Assembly (NCBI GenBank): GCA_040881945.1
Contig: JBBECF010000041.1
Span: 1 to 7,045 of the forward strand
Length of the DNA stretch: 7,045 bases
Reading direction: 5' to 3'
Origin: JBBECF01 sp040881945
GTDB taxonomy: Bacteria; Pseudomonadota; Alphaproteobacteria; Dongiales; Dongiaceae
The number at the start of each line of letters is the position of its first letter. Position 1 is the stretch's first letter. Shown here piece after piece: positions 1-6,019 of the stretch. The translations under genes were made by a program, and so were the position numbers. Under the pieces are notes generated by a model. The model worked only from the letters and a program-made list of their open reading frames with translations. It did no database searches and was not told the DNA's origin.

Positions 1-43
1 AAATCGTCCGCGGGACTGGACGCGCGCCGCCGCGCGGGCGACA

Positions 44-1363
44 GTGACGGCTTCGGCCATAGCGGGAGACGCCAGCGCCATGCCGCCCGATACGCCATCG
101 CCCGCCGACCTGCGCCCCGCCGCCCCGCGCGCGCGCCGGACGCCGGGCCAGGACATGACCGACGGGGCGGCGGCGATCGACATGGGCCGGATGCGCGCCT
201 ATCGACTGGCGCGCCTGCGCGCCGAACTGCGCGCGCGCGACTATGCCGGCGCGGTGCTGTTCGACCCGCTCAACATCCGCTATGCCACCGGCAGCCGCAA
301 CATGGCGGTGTGGACGCTGCACAACGCCGCGCGCTACGCCTTCGTCCCGACCGAGGGCCCGGTCGTGCTGTTCGACTTCCATAACTGCGAGCATTTGTCG
401 GCCGGGCTGGAGACGATCGCCGAGGTGCGCCCCGCCTGTTCCTGGTACTTCTTCGCCGCTGGCCCGCGGGCCGACGAGAAGGCCGAGCGCTGGGCGGCCG
501 AGATCGCCGAGCTGGTGCGCGCGCATGGCGGCGGCAACCGGCGGCTCGCCCTCGACCACTGCGACCCGGCCGGGGCGGCGGCGTTGGCCCGGCACGGCGT
601 CGAGGTGTTCGACGCGCAAGCCCCGGCCGAGCTCGCCCGCTGCATCAAGTCCGAGGACGAGATCGCTTGCATGAACGTCGCCATTTCGGTGTGCGAGGCC
701 GGCATGGCGCGGATGCGCGAGGCGCTCCAGGCCGGCATGACCGAGAACGAGTTGTGGGCGATCCTGCACCACACGAACATCGCGCTCGGCGGCGAATGGA
801 TCGAGACCCGGCTGCTCAGCTCGGGCGGGCGCACCAACCCGTGGTTCCAGGAATGCGGCGACTGCATCATCCGGGCCGGCGAGCTGGTCAGCTTCGACAC
901 CGACCTGATCGGGCCGTTCGGCTATTGCGCCGACATTTCGCGCAGCTTTTTCTGCGGCCCCGGGCGGCCGAGCGCGGCGCAGCGCACGCTCTACGGCCTC
1001 GCCTACGAGCAGGTCCACGCCAACATGGCGCGGCTGAAGCCCGGGCTCGGCCTGCGCGAGCTGTCCGAGACGGGCTGGAAGCTGCCGGACAAGTACCGTG
1101 GCAACCGCTATTCGGTGATCGCCCACGGCGTCGGCTTGGCCGACGAATACCCGCATTGCCCGTATCCCGAGGACTTCGCCGGCGGCGGCTATGACGGCGA
1201 GCTCGAGCCGGACATGACGATCTGCGTCGAGAGCTACATCGGCGAGGTCGGCGGCGAGGAGGGCGTCAAGCTCGAAGAGCAGGTGCTGATCACCGAGACC
1301 GGCGCCGAGCCCCTGTCCACCTTTCCGTTCGAGGACGAGCTGCTGCCGTCGCGGTGGCTGTGA
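44..1363 (+). CDS. M24-family metalloenzyme, DddP-like (candidate DMSP lyase)
   Basis: This 439-residue protein has the creatinase/aminopeptidase-P (pita-bread) fold: an N-terminal domain to about residue 200 and a metal-binding C-terminal domain. It lacks the usual prolidase spacing. The first metal block, FDTDLIGPFGYCADISR, gives D285, D287 and D297; the others are H361, E396 and E411. These match DddP (DMSP lyase) ligands D295, D297, D307, H371, E406 and E421 with a constant offset of 10. Y356 and D367 match the DddP catalytic residues Y366 and D377, and W90 matches W95. Blocks such as GGEWIETRLL and RTNPWFQECG are also shared. DddP cleaves dimethylsulfoniopropionate to DMS and acrylate in the cytoplasm; close M24 relatives have unknown substrates, so the reaction is inferred. 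The start is uncertain: GTG 44 has no good ribosome site and the frame stays open to the window edge. ATG 80 (GGGAG 11 nt upstream) and ATG 155 are alternatives, and the first 37 residues are Ala/Pro-rich. Confidence 0.85.
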   Translation: MTASAIAGDASAMPPDTPSPADLRPAAPRARRTPGQDMTDGAAAIDMGRMRAYRLARLRAELRARDYAGAVLFDPLNIRYATGSRNMAVWTLHNAARYAFVPTEGPVVLFDFHNCEHLSAGLETIAEVRPACSWYFFAAGPRADEKAERWAAEIAELVRAHGGGNRRLALDHCDPAGAAALARHGVEVFDAQAPAELARCIKSEDEIACMNVAISVCEAGMARMREALQAGMTENELWAILHHTNIALGGEWIETRLLSSGGRTNPWFQECGDCIIRAGELVSFDTDLIGPFGYCADISRSFFCGPGRPSAAQRTLYGLAYEQVHANMARLKPGLGLRELSETGWKLPDKYRGNRYSVIAHGVGLADEYPHCPYPEDFAGGGYDGELEPDMTICVESYIGEVGGEEGVKLEEQVLITETGAEPLSTFPFEDELLPSRWL

Positions 1364-1380
1364 CGCCCGGTCACAACCGC
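1351..1380. terminator. Inverted repeat spanning two convergent stop codons (possible bidirectional terminator)
   Basis: TGTGAC (1359-1364) and GTCACA (1370-1375) form a perfect 6-bp inverted repeat with a 5-nt loop. GCGGT (1351-1355) can pair with ACCGC (1376-1380), extending the stem to 11 bp with a 3-nt bulge on the left arm. The TGA of the upstream gene and the TGA of the minus-strand gene lie in opposite arms. No T-tract follows on either strand, so intrinsic termination is only a possibility. It is the only structure I see between these tail-to-tail genes. Confidence 0.35.
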
Positions 1381-2648
1381 TCCCCGCGCACCAGCCGCGG
1401 CAGCTCGCCGAGCACGCCCATGGCCTGGCGCATCAGCAGGCGCTTCACCGGCGGCAGCCGGTCGACGACGGCGAGGCCGAGGTCGCGGGCCAGGCGCAGC
1501 GGCGCCAGGTCGTTGGAGAACAGCCGGTTGAGGCCGTCGGTGACCGCCATCAGCATGAGCGTGTCGAAGCGCCGCCAGCGCTGATAGCGATCGAGCGCGC
1601 CGGCCGCGCCGATGTCGAGGCCGAGGCGGCGGGCATCGACCAGCGCCTCGGCCAGCGCCGCCACGTCGCGCAGGCCGAGATTGAGCCCCTGCCCGGCGAT
1701 CGGGTGGATGACGTGGGCGGCGTCGCCGACCAGCGCCAGCCGCGTGTCGACATAGCGCGCCGCGTGCAGCAGGCGGAGCGGATAGGCGAAGCGCCCACCG
1801 ATCACGCTCAGCCGCCCCAAGGAATCTCCGAAGCGGCGCTCGATCTCGGCCGCGAACTCGTCGGCCGGCAGCGCCAGCATCGCCGGGACGAGATCGTTAC
1901 GCTCGGTCCACACGATGGATGAGCGGTTCCGCCGGCCGTCCGGCGTCATCGGCAGCATGGCGAAGGGGCCGGCGGGCAGGAAGTGCTCGTGCGCGACGCC
2001 GCGATGCGGCTTTTCGTGGCCGACCGTGCACACGATCCCGGTCTGCGGATAGGTCCAGCCGGCCGCCCGGATGCCGGCGGCGGCGCGGACCGGCGACGCC
2101 GCGCCGTCGGCGGCGACCACGAGCCGGCCGTCGAGCCGCCGGCCGTCGCGCAAGACGACGGTCGCCCCGGCCGCGCCGCGGCGCACCTCGCCGACCCCTA
2201 CCGGGGCAAGATGCGTCACCGCCGGCAGCTCCGCGAGCCGGGCGAGCAGCGCCCGGCGGATCGCGCGGTTTTCGACGATGTAGCCGAGCGGCGCGGCCGG
2301 TCCCGTTCGGCCGTCGAGATCGCGGTGGTCGTAATGCAGGAACAGGCGCGAGACGCCGCCGCCGGCGTCGCCGTCGGAGACGCGGATGTCGAGGATCGGT
2401 TGCGCCTCGGCCCGCATTGCCGGCCAGACGCCGATGCCGGCCAGCGCCTGCTGCGAGCCGTAGGCGATGGCCGAGCTGCGGCCGTCATACTCGGCGTCGG
2501 TCAGCACCGCCGCGGCCTGCGCGTCCACCAGCGCCACCGGAATCCCGGCGCCGCCCAGGGCCGCGGCGAGGGTCATGCCGACCATCCCGCCGCCGACGAT
2601 GACGACCTCGACGCCGATCGCCGCCTGCGTTTCGCGTTGCCCGGCCAT
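1371..2648 (-). CDS. UbiH/UbiF/VisC/COQ6-family FAD-dependent hydroxylase (ubiquinone biosynthesis)
   Basis: This 425-residue flavoprotein monooxygenase shows all three family signatures: the N-terminal dinucleotide-binding GGGMVG at 19-24, with acidic D42 ending the second beta strand; the DG motif (AADGAASPVR) at 179-188; and the UbiH-family signature GDAAHVIHPIAGQGLNLG at 308-325, which binds the FAD ribityl and pyrophosphate. The substrate-side motif YDGRSSAI is at 54-61. The family hydroxylates the aromatic ring of ubiquinone precursors on the inner face of the membrane. Alphaproteobacteria carry several paralogues (UbiH, UbiF, UbiL, UbiM) with differing ring positions, and sequence reading alone cannot tell which this is. 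ATG 2648 is chosen because the flavin-binding fold begins about 13 residues later and GGGGA lies 11 nt upstream. The frame stays open for 58 more codons, but that extension runs through the AT-richer control region and looks non-coding. The gene is divergent from glnK. Confidence 0.9.
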   Translation of the reverse strand: MAGQRETQAAIGVEVVIVGGGMVGMTLAAALGGAGIPVALVDAQAAAVLTDAEYDGRSSAIAYGSQQALAGIGVWPAMRAEAQPILDIRVSDGDAGGGVSRLFLHYDHRDLDGRTGPAAPLGYIVENRAIRRALLARLAELPAVTHLAPVGVGEVRRGAAGATVVLRDGRRLDGRLVVAADGAASPVRAAAGIRAAGWTYPQTGIVCTVGHEKPHRGVAHEHFLPAGPFAMLPMTPDGRRNRSSIVWTERNDLVPAMLALPADEFAAEIERRFGDSLGRLSVIGGRFAYPLRLLHAARYVDTRLALVGDAAHVIHPIAGQGLNLGLRDVAALAEALVDARRLGLDIGAAGALDRYQRWRRFDTLMLMAVTDGLNRLFSNDLAPLRLARDLGLAVVDRLPPVKRLLMRQAMGVLGELPRLVRGERL

Positions 2649-2720
2649 GGCGCCAGAATTCCCCGCCGGCGCCGCCCTGTCCAGTGGTCCTCCCCGGACG
2701 GCACGCTGAGATTTTGAGCA

Positions 2721-2750
2721 TTTATGAGGCAGACGCAAACAACAGCGCAA
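2721..2750 (-). promoter_or_regulatory. Weak candidate sigma-70-type promoter for the UbiH-family gene
   Basis: On the minus strand, TTGCGC (2750-2745) and CATAAA (2726-2721) are 18 nt apart, matching 3/6 and 4/6 of the -35 and -10 consensus. They sit in the only AT-rich stretch of the area, about 70 nt before the ATG at 2648. The match is weak and rests on position and base composition as much as on sequence. Confidence 0.25.
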
Positions 2751-2856
2751 AAATAAGGCAGTTTTCTCGGCCAGCGACCCCCGCGCGCTCCGGCTTGCGC
2801 CGGCGAAGACGAGCGAAGCCATTGTTTATCCAGGCGATTTTGGCGGCCCGACGAGG

Positions 2857-2873
2857 CTGGCACGGTTCTTGTG
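2857..2873 (+). promoter_or_regulatory. Sigma-54-type -24/-12 promoter for glnK-amtB
   Basis: CTGGCACGGTTCTTGTG matches the RpoN consensus YTGGCACGN4TTGCW perfectly over the -24 element (TGGCACG), with correct 12-nt spacing from GG (2859-2860) to the -12 G (2871). The -12 element reads TTGT in place of TTGC. Transcription would start near 2883, leaving a leader of about 50 nt before the glnK ATG. glnK-amtB operons are classically driven by sigma-54 with NtrC under nitrogen limitation. I could not find a convincing NtrC palindrome (GCAC-N7-GTGC type) upstream, so NtrC control is inferred from family knowledge. Confidence 0.65.
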
Positions 2874-2918
2874 AATAGGCACGCCGAGAACGGCGGCCGC
2901 GCGGGCCGCCCGGCCTTC

Positions 2919-2923
2919 GGAGG
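2919..2923 (+). promoter_or_regulatory. Ribosome binding site that sets the glnK start
   Basis: GGAGG lies 8 nt upstream of ATG 2932, ideal spacing. The in-frame GTG at 2923 overlaps this site by one base, so it cannot be the start it would otherwise offer. ATG 2932 also gives the canonical PII N-terminus and a length of 112 residues. Confidence 0.85.
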
Positions 2924-2931
2924 TGCATCCC

Positions 2932-3270
2932 ATGAAGATGGTCATGGCCATCGTGAAGCCTTTCAAGCTCGAGGAGGTCCGCGAGGCGTTGACCGCCGTC
3001 GGCGTGCAGGGGCTGACGGTAAGCGACGTCAAAGGGTTCGGCCGGCAAAAGGGCCAGACGGAGATCTATCGCGGCGCCGAGTACGAGGTGAACTTCGTAC
3101 CCAAGGTGCAGATCGAGGTCGCGGTCCCCGACGACCTGACCGACCGCGTGATCGAGGTCATCCGTGCGGCCGCGGCCACCGGACGAATCGGCGACGGCAA
3201 GATCTTCGTCCTCGACGTCCTCCGGGCCGTCCGCATTCGCACCGGCGAAGTCGACGCCGACGCAATCTAG
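2932..3270 (+). CDS. glnK: PII nitrogen regulatory protein GlnK
   Basis: This 112-residue PII signal protein forms a homotrimer that senses 2-oxoglutarate, ATP/ADP and, through uridylylation, glutamine. The T-loop (about 37-55) is intact, with the modifiable Tyr51 in YRGAEY. The B-loop TGRIGDGK (83-90) and C-loop RIRTGE (101-106) contain the nucleotide-binding residues. Residue 54 is Asn (VNF), as in E. coli GlnK, where GlnB has Asp; this and the position directly before amtB favour the GlnK name. Known role: unmodified GlnK inserts its T-loops into the AmtB pores and shuts ammonium uptake when nitrogen is plentiful. The gene is likely transcribed from the -24/-12 element upstream. Its stop codon overlaps the amtB ribosome binding site (TAGGAG), so the two are probably translated together. 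It is full length with no missing key residue. Confidence 0.96.
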   Translation: MKMVMAIVKPFKLEEVREALTAVGVQGLTVSDVKGFGRQKGQTEIYRGAEYEVNFVPKVQIEVAVPDDLTDRVIEVIRAAAATGRIGDGKIFVLDVLRAVRIRTGEVDADAI

Positions 3271-3282
3271 GAGAGCGCAACG

Positions 3283-4587
3283 ATGCAACGTTGGATACGG
3301 ATGACGGCCTTGGCGGGTGCGGCGGCGGTCGCCGTCTGGACCGGACCGGCCGAGGCGCAGGAGACGCAGATCGACACCGGCGACACCGCGTGGATGCTGA
3401 CGTCGACCGCGCTGGTGCTGATGATGACGGTGCCGGGGCTGGCCCTGTTCTATGCCGGCATGGTGCGCAAGATGAACGCGCTCGCCACGGCGATGCAGAG
3501 CTTCGCCGTCTGCTGCCTGGTCACGGTGCTGTGGATGGTCGTCGGCTACAGCCTGGCCTTCGACGCAGGCGGCGGGATCGTCGGCGGCCTCGGCCGGGCG
3601 TTCCTCGCCGGCATGACGACGGACGGGACGCACGCCCTGGCGCCGAGCATCCCGGAAAGCGTCTTCATGACGTTCCAGATGACCTTCGCCATCATCACGC
3701 CGGCGCTGATCACCGGCGCCTTCGCCGACCGCATGAAGTTCTCCGCCATGATGTGGTTCATGGGGTTGTGGTCGGTCGTCGTCTACGCGCCGATCGCTCA
3801 CATGGTCTGGGGCGGCGGGCTGATCGGCGCGATCGGCGTGCTCGACTTCGCCGGCGGCACCGTCGTGCACATCAACGCCGGCGTCGCCGGCCTGGTGACG
3901 GCGCTGATGCTCGGACGGCGCATGGGTTACGGCAAGACGCCGTTCCCGCCGCACAACCTGATGTACAGCCTGATCGGCGCGTCGCTGCTGTGGGTGGGGT
4001 GGTTCGGCTTCAACGCCGGCTCGGCGGTGGCGGCCGATGGCCGCGCCGGCATGGCCATGGCGGTGACCCAGATCGCGACCGCGGCGGCGGCGCTCGCCTG
4101 GATGCTCGCCGAATGGACGACGAAGGGCAAGCCGTCGGTGCTCGGCATCGTCTCCGGCGCGATTGCCGGGCTGGTCGCGATCACGCCGGCCTCGGGCTTC
4201 GTGCTGCCAGGCGGCGCGCTGGCGATCGGCATCGCCGCCGGCGTTCTCTGCTTCTTCAGCGCCACCGCGCTGAAGAACGCGCTCGGCTACGACGATTCGC
4301 TCGATGTCTTCGGCGTGCACGGCATCGGCGGCATCGTCGGCGCGCTTCTGACCGGCGTCTTCGCCACGGCCGCGGTCACCGGGGCGAGCGATCCGGTCGG
4401 CTGGATCGACGGCAACACCGCGCAGGTCATGACCCAGCTCTACGGCGTGCTCATCACCGCCGCCTATTGCGCCGTCGCGACGGCGATCCTGCTGAAGCTG
4501 GTGGACGTGACCGTCGGCCTGCGCGTCACCCAGGAAATCGAACGCGACGGACTCGACCTCAACCTGCACGGCGAAGTCGTCCCCTAG
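3283..4587 (+). CDS. amtB: Ammonium transporter AmtB
   Basis: This 434-residue Amt/MEP/Rh-family channel works as a trimer in the inner membrane. Residues 1-25 form a cleavable signal peptide (AEA before QE), so the mature N-terminus faces the periplasm before eleven hydrophobic segments. Every key E. coli AmtB residue is present with a constant offset of 28: F131/F135 and F243 of the Phe gate, W176 and S247 of the ammonium recruitment site, D188, and the pore twin histidines H196 and H346. The family signature DFAGGTVVHINAG is at 188-200. The cytoplasmic tail GLRVTQEIERDGLDLNLHGE (412-431) is the conserved segment that couples to GlnK. ATG 3283 has AGGAG at 3269-3273, 9 nt upstream and overlapping the glnK stop. 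A strong terminator follows, so glnK-amtB forms a two-gene operon. The sequence is intact and typical. Confidence 0.97.
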   Translation: MQRWIRMTALAGAAAVAVWTGPAEAQETQIDTGDTAWMLTSTALVLMMTVPGLALFYAGMVRKMNALATAMQSFAVCCLVTVLWMVVGYSLAFDAGGGIVGGLGRAFLAGMTTDGTHALAPSIPESVFMTFQMTFAIITPALITGAFADRMKFSAMMWFMGLWSVVVYAPIAHMVWGGGLIGAIGVLDFAGGTVVHINAGVAGLVTALMLGRRMGYGKTPFPPHNLMYSLIGASLLWVGWFGFNAGSAVAADGRAGMAMAVTQIATAAAALAWMLAEWTTKGKPSVLGIVSGAIAGLVAITPASGFVLPGGALAIGIAAGVLCFFSATALKNALGYDDSLDVFGVHGIGGIVGALLTGVFATAAVTGASDPVGWIDGNTAQVMTQLYGVLITAAYCAVATAILLKLVDVTVGLRVTQEIERDGLDLNLHGEVVP

Positions 4588-4609
4588 GTCCATCGCCGGT
4601 TCGCGATCT

Positions 4610-4646
4610 GCCCGGAAGGCGCCCCGCCTTCCGGGCTCTTTATCTT
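4610..4646 (+). terminator. Rho-independent terminator of glnK-amtB
   Basis: GCCCGGAAGGC (4610-4620) pairs perfectly with GCCTTCCGGGC (4626-4636), giving an 11-bp GC-rich stem with a 5-nt loop (GCCCC, 4621-4625). The T-rich run CTCTTTATCTT follows. It lies 22 nt after the amtB stop and separates that operon from the aminotransferase. Confidence 0.9.
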
Positions 4647-4669
4647 GCGCCCGAGCGCCTCCGCGCAGC

Positions 4670-4698
4670 TTGTGCCGGGATTCCGCAGTCGATAGGAT
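4670..4698 (+). promoter_or_regulatory. Candidate sigma-70-type promoter for aminotransferase-ftsK
   Basis: TTGTGC (4670-4675) and TAGGAT (4693-4698) are separated by exactly 17 nt, matching 3/6 and 4/6 of the -35 and -10 consensus. The site is just after the amtB terminator and about 75 nt before the aminotransferase ATG. A promoter is needed here because of the terminator, but this particular match is modest. Confidence 0.35.
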
Positions 4699-4766
4699 CG
4701 TTTTCGGTTTGTACCCTGGTCCGGCGTCGCCTCGTCGGCGGCCGTCGGCGCTTGACCATTTCCCTC

Positions 4767-4770
4767 GGAG
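4767..4770 (+). promoter_or_regulatory. Unusually close GGAG before the aminotransferase start
   Basis: GGAG ends one base before ATG 4772, much closer than the usual 5-10 nt, and no better purine run lies at normal distance. Either initiation is weak or depends little on Shine-Dalgarno pairing, or a non-ATG start is used. The protein alignment still favours ATG 4772. Confidence 0.4.
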
Positions 4771-4771
4771 C

Positions 4772-6019
4772 ATGACCACGGACCGTCTCGAACCGCTACT
4801 GAAGTATCATCCGTTCACCCGGTTGAGCGCCCTGCTCGACGGCGTCCCGCCCGGCGGGGCGCCATTGCTGCTGTCGGTGGGGGAACCGCAGCTTGCGCCG
4901 CCGCCGTTCCTGGCCGAGGTGCTGAGCCGCCACGCCGAGCAGTGGTCGCGCTACCCGCCGACGCAGGGGACCGCGGAGTTCCGCACGGCGGTGGCCGATT
5001 GGCTGGGCCGGCGCTACGGCCTGCCGGCGCCCATGATCGACCCGGACCGCCACCTGTTGCCCGTGGCCGGATCGCGCGAGGCGCTGTTCCTGACGGCGCT
5101 GTCGGCGGTGCCGGAGCGGCGCCGCGGCCCGCGCCTGGCGGTGCTGATGCCTAATCCATTTTACCACGTCTATGCCGGGGCCGCGGCGGTGACCGGCGCG
5201 GAGCCGGTGTTCCTGCCGGCGACGCGGGAGACCGGCTTCCTGCCGGCCATCGACGAGCTGCCGCCGGCGCTGCTCGCCCGCACCGCGCTCGCCTATGTCT
5301 GCTCGCCGGCCAATCCGCAAGGGACGGTGGCGCCGCCCGCCTATCTGCGGCGCTGGATCGAGTTGGCCCGGCGCCACGACTTCGTCGTCGCCTTCGACGA
5401 ATGCTACGCCGAGACTTACCTGGAGGCGCCGCCGCCGGGCGCGTTGGCGGCGTGCGCGGCCCTGGGCGGCGAGCTCGACAATGTCCTGGTCTTCCATTCG
5501 CTGTCGAAGCGGTCGGGCGTTCCGGGGTTGCGCTCCGGCTTCGTCGCCGGCGACGCGCGGCTGATCCGCCGCCAGATCCAGCTCGTCAATTTCGGCGGCG
5601 TGGCGCCGCCGCTGCCGGTGCTCGCCGCCTCGGCGGCGCTGTGGCGCGACGAGGCGCATGTCGAGGCCGGACGCGCCCACTACCGGCGCAACGTCGCGGT
5701 CGCCGAGCGGACGATCGGCGGGCGGTTCGGGTTTTTCCGCCCGGCCGGCGGCTTCTTCCTGTGGCTCGAGGTCGGCGACGGAGAGGCGGCGGCGCGGCGC
5801 TTGTGGGCCGAGGCCGGGGTCCGGGTGCTGCCCGGCGCCTACATGGCGCGGCCGGACGCAACCGGCGCAAATCCCGGCCGGCGCTATATCCGGGTGGCGC
5901 TCGTCTACGACGCCGCGACCACCGCCGCCGGGCTGACCCGCCTCGTCGAGGTGCTCGACGGATCCGGCCCGGCGGCGGACCGGGCCGCGGCCGGCGCGGC
6001 GGCGGAGGCGGGCGCGTGA
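4772..6019 (+). CDS. PLP-dependent class I/II aminotransferase, DapC-like
   Basis: This 415-residue fold-type I aminotransferase has the standard residues: N181 in SPANPQG, D209 (bonded to the pyridine nitrogen) and Y212 in AFDECYAE, the Schiff-base lysine K246 in SLSKRSGVPGLRSGF, R254 for the cofactor phosphate, and R374 in YIRVAL for the substrate carboxylate. The N-terminus (YHPFTRLSALLDG, then LSVGEP at 35-39) resembles N-succinyl-diaminopimelate aminotransferase (DapC) of the lysine/peptidoglycan pathway. Aspartate-type or other amino-acid substrates are possible, since this family is hard to assign by sequence. ATG 4772 is chosen over the longer frame from TTG 4670, because residues before it are not family-like. 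The last 20 residues are Ala-rich and outside the fold; they encode the ftsK ribosome binding site. The stop overlaps the ftsK start (GTGA), so the two genes are likely translationally coupled. Confidence 0.9.
   Translation: MTTDRLEPLLKYHPFTRLSALLDGVPPGGAPLLLSVGEPQLAPPPFLAEVLSRHAEQWSRYPPTQGTAEFRTAVADWLGRRYGLPAPMIDPDRHLLPVAGSREALFLTALSAVPERRRGPRLAVLMPNPFYHVYAGAAAVTGAEPVFLPATRETGFLPAIDELPPALLARTALAYVCSPANPQGTVAPPAYLRRWIELARRHDFVVAFDECYAETYLEAPPPGALAACAALGGELDNVLVFHSLSKRSGVPGLRSGFVAGDARLIRRQIQLVNFGGVAPPLPVLAASAALWRDEAHVEAGRAHYRRNVAVAERTIGGRFGFFRPAGGFFLWLEVGDGEAAARRLWAEAGVRVLPGAYMARPDATGANPGRRYIRVALVYDAATTAAGLTRLVEVLDGSGPAADRAAAGAAAEAGA
6004..6008 (+). promoter_or_regulatory. Ribosome binding site for ftsK inside the aminotransferase gene
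   Basis: GGAGG lies 7 nt upstream of GTG 6016, good spacing, and supports that GTG as the ftsK start. No other start codon in this frame precedes the first membrane segment. Confidence 0.75.

Noticed and set aside
1..47. Possible 3' end of an upstream gene, in the third frame, ending at TGA 45-47 and overlapping GTG 44 as GTGA.
   Set aside because: Only 14 codons are visible and they carry no recognisable motif. The gene frame from 44 is itself open to the window edge.
1359..1375. CRP-like palindrome TGTGA-N7-TCACA.
   Set aside because: CRP/FNR-type sites use a 6-nt spacer; this has 7 and lies at the 3' ends of two convergent genes rather than near a promoter.
2649..2822. 58-codon N-terminal extension of the minus-strand hydroxylase.
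   Set aside because: It precedes the flavin-binding fold, lies in the divergent control region, has mixed base composition, and a good start with a ribosome site exists at 2648.
2700..2850. NtrC enhancer or IHF site upstream of the sigma-54-like promoter.
   Set aside because: No GCAC-N7-GTGC palindrome was found, and the best IHF-like string (around 2826-2840) has several mismatches.
2871..4775. Long plus-strand frame of 634 codons overlapping glnK and amtB.
   Set aside because: Arg-rich shadow in another frame of the same strand, running through the terminator and promoter region, with no motif.
2722..4779. Long open frame of 685 codons on the minus strand opposite glnK-amtB.
   Set aside because: It is rich in Arg, His, Asp and Gly with no domain, and lies exactly antisense to two confidently identified genes. 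This is typical of shadow frames in very GC-rich DNA.
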